A stretch of DNA of 54,017 nucleotides from assembly GCA_019423725.1 (NCBI GenBank), contig JAHZAW010000007.1:55024-109040 (forward strand), in the 5' to 3' direction. The translations under genes and the position numbers were made by a program. How positions within the stretch are numbered: the stretch's first letter is position 1; each line of letters begins with the position of its first letter. The DNA is from Clostridiales bacterium (GTDB lineage Bacteria > Bacillota > Clostridia > Lachnospirales > Anaerotignaceae). This document shows, in pieces, positions 7,955 to 15,506 of this stretch. Below the pieces are notes generated by a model. The model was given only the letters and a program-made list of their open reading frames with translations. It had not been told where the DNA came from and made no database searches.

Positions 7955-8002
7955 AATAAAAAAACCGGCAACTGCAATAATCAAAGATTACTGCTGTTCC
8001 GG
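7955..8002 (-). terminator. attenuator in the carAB leader
   Basis: On the minus strand CCGGAACAGCAGTAAT (8002-7987) pairs with ATTATTGCAGTTGCCGG through a stem of about 15 bp broken by one mismatch and one bulge. The loop is short and eight T residues follow. The 5' arm is made by the last five codons of the leader ORF, including its stop codon. The carA start is about 20 bp beyond. This is an intrinsic terminator that a ribosome finishing the leader peptide would prevent from folding. Confidence 0.85.
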
Positions 8003-8101
8003 AAAAATAAAATGATTTATATCTGAAAAACTGTAAAATGGAAATAAAAAGTCCGCGATTTCAGCTGAATGATATACATTTGTAAATCCTGTATTTTTCA
8101 T
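7988..8101 (-). CDS. 37-residue leader peptide of carAB
   Basis: The ORF starts at an ATG preceded by a very strong GGGAGG ribosome site 9 bases away and ends with TAA inside the 5' arm of the attenuator. It encodes 37 residues, 7 of them Phe, all written TTT. The second half of the message is dominated by U runs (18-FLFPFYSF-25 and 30-HFIFPEQ-36). In Escherichia coli pyrBI a similar leader works by UTP-sensitive pausing of RNA polymerase in a U-rich tract. At low UTP the coupled ribosome catches up and blocks the terminator. The same logic fits here because carbamoyl phosphate feeds UTP synthesis. The function is inferred from architecture. The peptide itself is unlikely to matter. Confidence 0.75.
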   Translation of the reverse strand: MKNTGFTNVYHSAEIADFLFPFYSFSDINHFIFPEQQ

Positions 8102-8135
8102 CACTGTGACCTCCCGAATTTTTATACCGTTTGAC

Positions 8136-8165
8136 ATTTTATCACTAGTGTAATATCTTTGTCAA
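8136..8165 (-). promoter_or_regulatory. carAB promoter with overlapping palindrome
   Basis: TTGACA at 8165-8160 and TAAAAT at 8141-8136, with a TG one base before the -10 (TGATAAAAT), are spaced by 18 bp. The palindrome CTTTGTTGACAAAG overlaps the -35 and could be a repressor site. The transcript would begin near 8130, leaving about 28 nt before the leader ATG. Confidence 0.7.
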
Positions 8166-8254
8166 CAAAGGTTTACAATATTCGAAATAAAAAGCATTGT
8201 ATATAAAATGGTTTTCTTATTCTCTCATTATTTGAGCATATTTTATATTGATTT

Positions 8255-8294
8255 TACAAAGGCGCGAAAACCTCTTCCATATTTTCGCGCCTTT
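8255..8294 (-). terminator. intrinsic terminator of the FUSC-family gene
   Basis: AAAGGCGCGAAAA and TTTTCGCGCCTTT form a perfect 13-bp stem about 12 bp past the stop codon, followed by TTTG on the minus strand. Confidence 0.85.
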
Positions 8295-8305
8295 AAACGG
8301 TTTTA

Positions 8306-10243
8306 TCAGGCAATAAGCTGTATAAGCTTTTCGTTTCCATAAAACCTATGTATATTTTTTTCATATCCGCCAAGAAGAAGGCCTACCTCATCCTTAAACT
8401 GGCTTTTGTCCACATACGTGCTGCCATTATCCAGCGTTTTTTCCTTAAGCCTCTCCATAAATACACCTGAGGCATAGTACAGGCTTCCATATTCAGATGG
8501 ATATACTTCCCCAGCTTCCACCAGACATATGACCTGCTCCACTTCGGAAAACATATTCCAGAGCACCATCATCATATCCATAAATTCTTCACTTTCAGCC
8601 TTAGGAAGGGTTTTTACATATATAAGCACTTCATTATATATCATGTGGAAATAAGCAAGTATTTCTCCGGCAACCTCGGGCTTTACTTCGCCCCTGAGAC
8701 TTTGCTGGACTATTCCCCAGTAGTGTCTCTGCAGGTCAATAAGCATACGCATATTTCTCTTGAACTGGCCTTCCTTTTTGCTTGGAAGGAAAAATCTATT
8801 TACTATCATAACAAGTATTACCGCCATCAGCAGGTAAAATACCCTCAGCTGTACAGCAGCCGCCTCATTTACCGTAAGAGATGCCATTATTACGGCAGAT
8901 GATGTGGAGAATATTGGCTGTATCCATGTACCCGGCGTACAGCAATACATAATCGCTACCATAAGTACCGAAAAAACATATACTCCAGTAACTCCAGGCA
9001 GATAAGGATAGATCAGATGTACGAACGTACATCCAATTATTGTTCCTATGGGTCTTGTCTTCATTCTGTGGGCGCTTTCCTCATAGCTTGGCTGCACCAG
9101 CAGGAATGAATGGAGCGGAAACCAGTATGTATGCTCAAAATCCCATACAAGGCTTACAGTGCAGGTAATCGTCATAACTATGGCAAGTCTTAAGGCAAAT
9201 CTTATTTCAAAACTGTCCGTTGACATTCTTTTCGTTATGCTGTAAAAGACCTCTCTCCATGGTATTTTATAAAAATCAGGTCCGCTGTCATCGTCCCTTT
9301 CATCCATGGACTTAAGCAGCATCAATGCGATATGCAAATAACTGCGGTAAAATATATTTATCCTTCCTTCAGGTACGTCACTGCTTTTTGAAAGCTCATC
9401 TGCTTCCTTGACCAGCTCAGCCCTGACGGCTCCATCATCGGCATTTATGCTTTTTTTAGTAAAATCAGCAAGACGCCTTACTGCGTCGGCACATCCTTCT
9501 ATCTCCCTTTCATCCTTCCAGCTTCCATCGGTTATAAGATATACGGCTCTCTGAATAAGAAGGGCGAACATATTGAAAAAGTACTTGTTTTTATCCGGCA
9601 TAAATAGATGGTGGTTGCTGTTATAGGCAAGTTTCTGAAATGACTGCTGCATATCATAAAGCTTTAAAAGTATTTCCTTTTCATCATACCCATCAGCAAG
9701 CTTATTTAATATATCAGACAGCGTATTGATCGAATCCTTTACTATCTTATGGCTGTCTGTCTTTACAGAAAAATATCTGGCATATACAACTAAACATACC
9801 GCTGCCAGTACCGATGAAAAAAGTACAGACGTAAGCTGTATCTTGAATTCCGGAAATGTCATGGGTATAAGCTCCAGAAAAACAAAAGTCATGGCATATC
9901 CAAAATGTCCCTTAGGTATGAACTGGCTGCTTTGAAAAAATACCAGTAAAAAAGGTACCGTAAAATTAAGCAGTATACAAAGCACTACATTTGTTGTAGC
10001 CAGATAAGCAAGAACACAAAGCAGGAGAGACATAAATATCATCCTGATAAGTTCCTTTACCCTTATACTTTTTCTGTAGCGTCCCTCAAAAAGCGTAGTG
10101 GCTGTGGAAGCTACCAGGGCATATTTTACCCCGAATATTATTAATATGAGCAAAAAGCTGACAGCGTAGAAAAGTATGGTCGGAAACGCATTCTTAAAAC
10201 GCTGCCAAAAGCCCTTAGCATAATTTTTTAAAGTTATTTCCAA
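8306..10243 (-). CDS. FUSC-family (aromatic acid exporter-like) integral membrane protein
   Basis: A protein of about 645 residues with two membrane blocks, each with several closely spaced hydrophobic helices. One lies at roughly residues 15-165 and the other at about 355-485. They are separated and followed by long soluble helical regions. This duplicated layout is that of the FUSC/aromatic acid exporter family, whose members efflux fusaric acid or aromatic carboxylates in some bacteria. The substrate here is unknown. I favour the TTG at 10243 because AGGTG lies about 8 bases upstream. A TTG at 10264 is the alternative. It is a single gene, transcribed leftward, with a terminator at its end. 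Confidence 0.8.
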   Translation of the reverse strand: MEITLKNYAKGFWQRFKNAFPTILFYAVSFLLILIIFGVKYALVASTATTLFEGRYRKSIRVKELIRMIFMSLLLCVLAYLATTNVVLCILLNFTVPFLLVFFQSSQFIPKGHFGYAMTFVFLELIPMTFPEFKIQLTSVLFSSVLAAVCLVVYARYFSVKTDSHKIVKDSINTLSDILNKLADGYDEKEILLKLYDMQQSFQKLAYNSNHHLFMPDKNKYFFNMFALLIQRAVYLITDGSWKDEREIEGCADAVRRLADFTKKSINADDGAVRAELVKEADELSKSSDVPEGRINIFYRSYLHIALMLLKSMDERDDDSGPDFYKIPWREVFYSITKRMSTDSFEIRFALRLAIVMTITCTVSLVWDFEHTYWFPLHSFLLVQPSYEESAHRMKTRPIGTIIGCTFVHLIYPYLPGVTGVYVFSVLMVAIMYCCTPGTWIQPIFSTSSAVIMASLTVNEAAAVQLRVFYLLMAVILVMIVNRFFLPSKKEGQFKRNMRMLIDLQRHYWGIVQQSLRGEVKPEVAGEILAYFHMIYNEVLIYVKTLPKAESEEFMDMMMVLWNMFSEVEQVICLVEAGEVYPSEYGSLYYASGVFMERLKEKTLDNGSTYVDKSQFKDEVGLLLGGYEKNIHRFYGNEKLIQLIA

Positions 10244-10301
10244 AGTTAAAGCACCTACTCCCAAAAGATGTCTTCGCCATATATTCCAAAGTTAATCAAA
10301 T

Positions 10302-10342
10302 AAAAAGAGCAATATTCAGTGCCGTACCAAATATCGCTCTTT
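10302..10342 (-). terminator. intrinsic terminator of the GNAT gene
   Basis: AAAGAGCAATATT and AATATCGCTCTTT form a 13-bp stem with one mismatch or wobble. It is followed on the minus strand by TTTTATTTG, about 30 bp past the stop. Confidence 0.8.
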
Positions 10343-10370
10343 GTGTCAATCGTATTCTGTTAAAATTCGA

Positions 10371-11483
10371 TCAATATTCGTCGCATATAAAACATTTACA
10401 TTTGGGATATTTTTTATCCAGTTCTTCTGCCACAGAAGGATTTTCTATAACAGCGTTTCCCTCAGATGCCAGTTCCGCCAGGGATTTATAGCCTTCAACA
10501 AACTGCATGAAATGTCCCGAACTTATTTCTATATCATATTTTTCCGTATCAGCCTCAGACCCGTCAAGTCTGAATACTCCATTATTTATACCGCATATAT
10601 GGTCACTTATTTTAACCACAGCATTTTCATTTTTAAAAACAAATCCCATCAGTTTTGGCATATTTACCGGTGCGGCAACACCATGCGGTATCGTCTTTGC
10701 CTCACAGCCCTGAAGTGTCGATGCACAGTCAGGCGGGAGTTTGATTTTTATAGGTTTGTTATCCGCAATAAAAGCCAGCGCCTCAACAATGGCTCCTGCT
10801 GTCTCATCATCATCATACACCGTTTCCACAGCGGTCAGCCCTTCAACGCCATTGAAATACAGGGCATATCCCTTTATTTCTCCGCCTCTGTCAACAAGTA
10901 TGAATTCTCCTCCGTCAGACAGGAGATCCAGCATTTTCAGCCTAAAGTCAAATATCGAACGGGCTAACATGCCTGAGTATCTTTCGGCAAATCTCATATA
11001 TACCGGATAAAGCTTTCCTGATTCAGACATGCGTCCAAAATTAACACAGGACGGCATCATTTTTGGCTTATCTGCTGTTCCGGTTATAAATCTTGAGTCC
11101 GTAGCCGTATAGTTTCCAAGTTTAAAATAACTTTCATGTTTTACAGGTGTATGGGGTCCAACAGCTATCCCGCTGTCCGCAAGATTTTTAATAAGCATCT
11201 TAAATGCATCGGACATATATCCTCTTCCTCTGTAGTCCGGATCAGTGGAAAATCCAGCCAGCATAGCAGAAGGTACTATCGTATCTCTGATACGCATATT
11301 AACAGGAAATGAATACATAGCGTTCACCAGCTTGTCATCTTCAATGGTGCATACTGTGTATTCAGGAAAAAATCTCTTTTCAAAGAAAAAATCCATAAAG
11401 CTGTCCGAATCGCCGAAGCATCTCTGCCAAAGCGCTCTCAAATACGGCTTGTCCTCCATTGTGCATATTCTCTGTTCAGCCAT
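10371..11483 (-). CDS. GNAT-family N-acetyltransferase (Eis-like two-domain type)
   Basis: A 370-residue protein whose N-terminal half is a GNAT fold. The acetyl-CoA loop reads DPDYRGRGYMSDAF, near residues 81-94 (Q/RxxGxG/A type). The length and the C-terminal region are characteristic of the Eis-like group that carries a second acetyltransferase-like and an SCP2-like domain. Members acetylate aminoglycosides, polyamines or peptides, but the substrate here cannot be deduced. An AGGAG ribosome site stands 8 bases before the ATG. The small ORF ending at 11507 lies 23 bp upstream and probably shares the transcript. Confidence 0.82.
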   Translation of the reverse strand: MAEQRICTMEDKPYLRALWQRCFGDSDSFMDFFFEKRFFPEYTVCTIEDDKLVNAMYSFPVNMRIRDTIVPSAMLAGFSTDPDYRGRGYMSDAFKMLIKNLADSGIAVGPHTPVKHESYFKLGNYTATDSRFITGTADKPKMMPSCVNFGRMSESGKLYPVYMRFAERYSGMLARSIFDFRLKMLDLLSDGGEFILVDRGGEIKGYALYFNGVEGLTAVETVYDDDETAGAIVEALAFIADNKPIKIKLPPDCASTLQGCEAKTIPHGVAAPVNMPKLMGFVFKNENAVVKISDHICGINNGVFRLDGSEADTEKYDIEISSGHFMQFVEGYKSLAELASEGNAVIENPSVAEELDKKYPKCKCFICDEY

Positions 11484-11506
11484 ATACCCAGCTCCTTTCC
11501 TGAAAA

Positions 11507-11701
11507 TTAAGCCATTCCATACTTCTGTTTAAGTTCCGCAAGAAGATTCTTATATTTTTCATTTATAAGATCTGTTTTGCCTCTGCCTCCAGAAGCTATG
11601 CCTCTTGTGGGAGCCTTTTTCTTCAGTTCATCATGTATTTCATCATCCCATTTTTTCATAAGAGCATTGAACTCATTTGTATATTCGGGATTCCAAGCCA
11701 T
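11507..11701 (-). CDS. small conserved-looking hypothetical protein
   Basis: A 64-residue, highly charged and probably helical protein (MAWNPEYTNEF start, RGIASGGRGKTD in the middle, AELKQKYGMA end). I do not recognise its family. The start at 11701 is chosen because AAAGGAAG lies 7 bases upstream. The in-frame start 7 codons earlier would bury that site. A good promoter precedes it and the GNAT gene follows within 23 bp, so it appears to be the first gene of a two-gene operon. The GGRGK motif and Lys/Glu richness would fit a nucleic-acid or ribosome-associated protein, but that is speculative. Confidence 0.7.
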   Translation of the reverse strand: MAWNPEYTNEFNALMKKWDDEIHDELKKKAPTRGIASGGRGKTDLINEKYKNLLAELKQKYGMA

Positions 11702-11737
11702 AGTAATACTTCCTTTCAACAAATCATCTGTTTTACT

Positions 11738-11766
11738 ATTTTATCATAAAATATCACTCATATCAA
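11738..11766 (-). promoter_or_regulatory. promoter of the small ORF/GNAT operon
   Basis: TTGATA at 11766-11761 and TAAAAT at 11743-11738 are spaced by 17 bp, with a TG one base before the -10. Confidence 0.65.
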
Positions 11767-11800
11767 TTCAAGTTTTATAAAAATTGCAATTAAAACTGCC

Positions 11801-11829
11801 TTGACTTTATTTATTTCAAACATTACCAT
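11801..11829 (+). promoter_or_regulatory. weak promoter candidate for the hydroxyacid dehydrogenase
   Basis: TTGACT at 11801-11806 and TACCAT at 11824-11829 are spaced by 17 bp, 70 bp ahead of the ATG. The -10 is poor. Confidence 0.4.
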
Positions 11830-11898
11830 TATCATACAGAGAATAAATTTCGGATTTTCTTTGTCAATTAATATAAATACCGAATAAGGAGGCAAAAT

Positions 11899-12867
11899 AT
11901 GATAAATGTACTTGTTATGTCGCCCTGCAGTAATGGCGATAAAAAATATTTAAGTTCAGCAGGCAGCGATTTCAGCTTTGTCTATATCGATGAAAATTCC
12001 AGCACCGATCTCAAAAAAGAAATACAGAGGGCCGAAATAATAATCGGTGAGCCTGAAATAGATATGATACAGGACGCTCCTGATTTAAAATTCATACAGA
12101 TGACCATGGCCGGCACTGATAAATACACAAGGACTGAAGGATTCCCAAAGCACATCATGCTTGCCAATGCTTCAGGCGCCTTTGGCGGAGTCATATCCCA
12201 GTACACTGTTGGAGCGATACTTAATATATGCCATAAGTTTTATGCCTACAGGGACAACCAGAAACAGTCTTTATGGAAGGATATGGGTGTTGAAACATCC
12301 CTTTCAGGAAAACGTGTACTCATAATAGGAGCTGGAAACATCGGCAGTTCCGTCGCTGCCAAACTTTCCGTATTTGGCACCATAAACATCGGAATAAGGA
12401 GAAATATAAAGGATATCCCTCCCTGCTTCAGCGAAATGCACACCCTTGATGAACTTGACGAACAGCTTCCACTGGCTGATATAGTTGTTGCCTGCATACC
12501 GAACTCAGACTACACATATCATCTTTTCGATGAGAAAAAATTCAGACTGATGAAAAGTGATGCTATATTCGTAAATGTTGGACGCGGTGCCCTTGTGGTC
12601 CAGGAAGACCTTGCTAAAGTTCTTAAAAGCGGCCACTTAAAGGGTGCAGCCCTTGATGTTACTGATCCTGAGCCGCTTCCAGAGGATGACCCTCTGTGGA
12701 AAATCGAAAACATAATAATAACTCCACATATATCAGGAAAAAGCTTCGGCCATGCAAAGGAGATAACTGATTCCATATACCATATATGCGTTGAAAATCT
12801 TATAAACTACAAAGAGCACAGACCAATAAAAAATCTTATTAATTTCTCACAGTTTAAAAAACAGTAA
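11899..12867 (+). CDS. D-2-hydroxyacid dehydrogenase (NAD-dependent)
   Basis: A 322-residue oxidoreductase of the D-isomer-specific 2-hydroxyacid dehydrogenase family, which interconverts 2-keto acids and D-2-hydroxy acids. The NAD site is GAGNIG at 144-149. The catalytic residues fit Arg229 (NVGRGALV), Glu258 (DPEPLP) and His277 (TPHISG). Which keto acid is used cannot be read from the sequence. Glyoxylate/hydroxypyruvate, phosphoglycerate and branched-chain members all share these motifs, and the protein is too short for a full SerA with an ACT domain. AAGGAGG stands 8 bases before the ATG. It is a single-gene unit closed by a terminator. Confidence 0.9.
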   Translation: MINVLVMSPCSNGDKKYLSSAGSDFSFVYIDENSSTDLKKEIQRAEIIIGEPEIDMIQDAPDLKFIQMTMAGTDKYTRTEGFPKHIMLANASGAFGGVISQYTVGAILNICHKFYAYRDNQKQSLWKDMGVETSLSGKRVLIIGAGNIGSSVAAKLSVFGTINIGIRRNIKDIPPCFSEMHTLDELDEQLPLADIVVACIPNSDYTYHLFDEKKFRLMKSDAIFVNVGRGALVVQEDLAKVLKSGHLKGAALDVTDPEPLPEDDPLWKIENIIITPHISGKSFGHAKEITDSIYHICVENLINYKEHRPIKNLINFSQFKKQ

Positions 12868-12870
12868 ACA

Positions 12871-12925
12871 AAAAGGCGGCTGCCGCTGCACTTAATAATA
12901 AAGTGTTTTCGGCATCCGCCTTTAA
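12871..12925 (+). terminator. terminator of the hydroxyacid dehydrogenase gene
   Basis: AAAGGCGG and CCGCCTTT enclose an inner partly paired region (TGCCG with CGGCA). The T-tract is short. Confidence 0.65.
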
Positions 12926-13026
12926 AATTTCTGGTATTTATTTGATTATGCGGTTATTGGTCCAACAGATGATGGACTTTATTATTTCACTTGTGAACCA
13001 AGAGCTTCTATTTCGGTGAGGTCATA

Positions 13027-13240
13027 TTTTGAACTCCGTTCGAAATCGGCGTGCTGTTTCGCTTCCGCTTGCAGCCCTTGTTTCACTCGGAATCTCCTGC
13101 TCCCTCCTCCTGCCTCTGGCAGCGGTCGCACTCTTTTGAACTCCGTTCGAAATCGGCGTGCTGTTTCGCTTCCGCTCGCAGCTCTTGTTTCTCTCGGAAT
13201 CTCGTGCTCCCTCCTCCTGTCTCCGGCAGCGATCGCACTC
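13027..13240. repeat. two-copy 107-bp tandem repeat downstream of groEL
   Basis: Copy 1 is 13027-13133 and copy 2 is 13134-13240. They differ at about 7 positions and both begin TTTTGAACTCCGTTCGAAAT. The GC content is clearly above that of the flanks. A further shared piece, CACCGGCAGCGGAAA, occurs at 13250-13264 and again at 13357-13371 inside the groEL 3' hairpin. Open frames cover the block on the minus strand, but 107 is not a multiple of three and each copy is read in a different frame. The frames are therefore a by-product of base composition rather than genes. The 507-bp interval between the hydroxyacid dehydrogenase and groEL holds nothing else I can support. Confidence 0.8.
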
Positions 13241-13333
13241 GATTCTCCCACCGGCAGCGGAAACTGCGTCTTGAAACATAGTCGTCTACTCTCCTGAGCT
13301 AAAGCTCACTCGGTATACTCCTTGTTTCTGCGC

Positions 13334-13380
13334 ATGTAATCATTTCCTTCATCTGCCACCGGCAGCGGAAATGATTACAT
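13334..13380 (-). other. long hairpin formed by the groEL 3' end
   Basis: ATGTAATCATTTCC at 13334-13347 is the exact reverse complement of 13367-13380, giving a 14-bp arm that includes the final Met codon and stop of groEL. Inside it CTGCC and GGCAG pair again around a 3-nt loop. No T-tract follows on the minus strand, so it looks more like an RNA-stabilising or repeat-derived structure than a classical terminator. Confidence 0.65.
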
Positions 13381-15003
13381 CATGCCGCCCATTCCGCCGC
13401 CCATACCTGCTGCAGCTGCAGGCTCTTTGCTGGGAAGCTCTGCTACAACTGCTTCAGTTGTAAGGAATGTTGAAGCTACTGATGTTGCGTTCTGAAGTGC
13501 TGTTCTTGTAACCTTTGTAGGGTCGATGATACCTGCATCAACCATATCTACATATTTTTCGTTAAGGGCATCGAAACCTGTTCCGTCCTCCATATCCTTA
13601 ACCTTATTTACGATAACTGATCCTTCAAGACCTGCGTTTGCAGCGATCTGGCGCATAGGAGCCTCAAGGGCTTTAAGAACTATTTCAGCACCTGTCTTTT
13701 CATCGCCTGTAAGTTCGCTGAGCATACCTTTGATCTTTTCAACTGTATGGATATATGCTGTACCGCCGCCTGCGATGATACCTTCCTCAACGGCTGCTCT
13801 TGTAGCTGCAAGGGCATCTTCCATACGGAGTTTCTTTTCTTTCATTTCAGTCTCTGTAGCTGCACCAACTTTGATTACAGCAACACCGCCTGAAAGTTTT
13901 GCAAGTCTTTCCTGAAGTTTTTCTTTATCAAAATCACTTGTTGTGTTTTCAAGGGCAAGTTTGATCTGAGCGATACGTCCTTCAATATCTTCTTTATTGC
14001 CAGCACCATCTGTGATGATTGTCTGCTCTTTCTCAACCCTTACGCTTCTAGCACGTCCGAGCATATCAAGTGTTGTATCCTTAAGGTCGATACCAACTTC
14101 CTCAGAAATAACTGTACCGCCTGTAAGAGCTGCGATATCGCCAAGCATCTGTTTTCTTCTGTCGCCGTATCCGGGAGCCTTAACAGCTACACAAGTAAAT
14201 GTTCCTCTTAATTTGTTGACAACGAGTGTTGCAAGGGCTTCACTCTCAACATCCTCAGCGATGATAAGAAGTTTTCCGCCTGTCTGAACGAGCTGTTCAA
14301 GTACGGGAAGGATCTCCTGGATGTTGCTGATTTTCTTATCTGTGATAAGGATATAAGGATCATCAAGTACAGCTACCATCTTTTCCATATCTGTTGACAT
14401 ATAAGCTGAAAGATATCCTTTATCAAACTGCATACCTTCAACCATTTCAAGTTCTGTATTCATTGTCTTTGATTCTTCAACAGTGATTACACCATTGTTT
14501 GTAACCTTTTCCATAGCGTCTGCGATCATTTCGCCGACTTCATCATCACCTGATGAAATAGCTGCTACTCTGGCAATATGATTCTTTGTTGAAACTACCT
14601 GGCTCATGCCTTTGATACATTCAACAGCTTTATCTGTAGCTTTTTTCATACCTTTACGAAGGATGATAGAGTTAGCGCCAGCTGCGATGTTTTTAAGACC
14701 TTCCTGGATCATAGCCTGTGCAAGGACTGTTGCTGTTGTTGTACCATCTCCGGCAACATCGTTAGTCTGTGTGGCAGCCTCTGTTACAAGGTGAGCGCCC
14801 ATATTTTCATAGGGATCTTCAAATTCGATATCCTTAGCGATTGTAACACCATCGTTTGTGATAAGGGGTGAACCATATTTTCTGTCAAGGACTACGTTAC
14901 GTCCTTTAGGTCCAAGTGTTACTTTTACTGTATCTGCAAGTTTATTAACGCCGGCCTCAAGACCTTTTCTGGCGTCATTTCCGTATTTTATTTCTTTAGC
15001 CAT
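13375..15003 (-). CDS. groEL: chaperonin GroEL (Hsp60)
   Basis: A full-length 542-residue chaperonin that forms the 14-mer folding chamber with GroES. The N-terminus KEIKYGNDARKGLEAGVNKL, the ATP-binding VTLGPKGRNVV and GDGTTTATVLAQ blocks, and the C-terminal GGMGGMM tail are all present. It lies 30 bp after groES in a two-gene operon controlled by the CIRCE element upstream. Its last codons take part in the 14-bp hairpin at 13334-13380. Confidence 0.98.
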   Translation of the reverse strand: MAKEIKYGNDARKGLEAGVNKLADTVKVTLGPKGRNVVLDRKYGSPLITNDGVTIAKDIEFEDPYENMGAHLVTEAATQTNDVAGDGTTTATVLAQAMIQEGLKNIAAGANSIILRKGMKKATDKAVECIKGMSQVVSTKNHIARVAAISSGDDEVGEMIADAMEKVTNNGVITVEESKTMNTELEMVEGMQFDKGYLSAYMSTDMEKMVAVLDDPYILITDKKISNIQEILPVLEQLVQTGGKLLIIAEDVESEALATLVVNKLRGTFTCVAVKAPGYGDRRKQMLGDIAALTGGTVISEEVGIDLKDTTLDMLGRARSVRVEKEQTIITDGAGNKEDIEGRIAQIKLALENTTSDFDKEKLQERLAKLSGGVAVIKVGAATETEMKEKKLRMEDALAATRAAVEEGIIAGGGTAYIHTVEKIKGMLSELTGDEKTGAEIVLKALEAPMRQIAANAGLEGSVIVNKVKDMEDGTGFDALNEKYVDMVDAGIIDPTKVTRTALQNATSVASTFLTTEAVVAELPSKEPAAAAGMGGGMGGMM

Positions 15004-15033
15004 AATTCCATTACCTCCAACAATTTATATAAA

Positions 15034-15321
15034 TCAGTCTTCTACTATAGCAAGAATATCATTCTGTCTTACAACAAGAAGTTTTTCGCCATCGCATTCA
15101 ACTTCTGTTCCGCTGTATTTTGAATAGATGATCTTATCTCCGGCTTTGACAACCATTTCTACTTTGTTTCCGTCAACCATTCCGCCGGGGCCTGCTGCTA
15201 CTACAACAGCCATCTGGGGTTTTTCCTTAGACTGTGAAGGAAGTACGATTCCTGATTTTGTTTTTTCTTCAGCTTCAAGCTGTTTAATAACTACTTTATC
15301 TCCAAGTGGTACAAGTTTCAT
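15034..15321 (-). CDS. groES: co-chaperonin GroES (Hsp10)
   Basis: A 95-residue GroES, the lid of the GroEL chamber. It begins MKLVPLGDKVVIKQLEAEEK and carries the mobile-loop region KSGIVLPSQSKEK. The C-terminal half has YSKYSGTEVECDGEKLLVV. I start it at 15321, where AAGGAGG precedes the ATG. The frame is open nine codons further but without a ribosome site. It is the first gene of groESL. Confidence 0.97.
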   Translation of the reverse strand: MKLVPLGDKVVIKQLEAEEKTKSGIVLPSQSKEKPQMAVVVAAGPGGMVDGNKVEMVVKAGDKIIYSKYSGTEVECDGEKLLVVRQNDILAIVED

Positions 15322-15358
15322 AATATATTTCCTCCTTATACGAATCAAAGTTTAGTTG

Positions 15359-15385
15359 TTAGCACTCGTTATATTCGAGTGCTAA
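15359..15385. promoter_or_regulatory. CIRCE operator (HrcA binding site)
   Basis: A perfect TTAGCACTC-N9-GAGTGCTAA inverted repeat, the textbook CIRCE, lies between the groES promoter and the start codon. HrcA should repress groESL here until heat shock. Confidence 0.97.
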
Positions 15386-15396
15386 TCATTAGCTAT

Positions 15397-15425
15397 ATAT
15401 TACTTTTTGAGGTGAATATATGCAA
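15397..15425 (-). promoter_or_regulatory. groESL sigmaA promoter
   Basis: TTGCAT at 15425-15420 and TAATAT at 15402-15397 are spaced by 17 bp. The transcript would start just before the CIRCE element. Confidence 0.75.
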
Positions 15426-15506
15426 ACCTCATTTCAGACCAAATCGAGCTATTTTGTATTATTTATTAAGATTAAAATGATATTACTCATTTTTTCTATA
15501 GTTTTC

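Noticed and set aside
7937..7984. N-terminal extension of carA (16 codons)
   Set aside because: It overlaps the attenuator hairpin and its poly-T tract and has no ribosome site. The ATG at 7936 has AAAGGA.
12982..13279. Overlapping minus-strand ORFs of 85-89 codons in the groEL-side repeat
   Set aside because: The same DNA repeat is read in different frames in each copy because the unit is 107 bp. There is no ribosome site, and the Arg/Ser/Glu-rich translations follow from composition.
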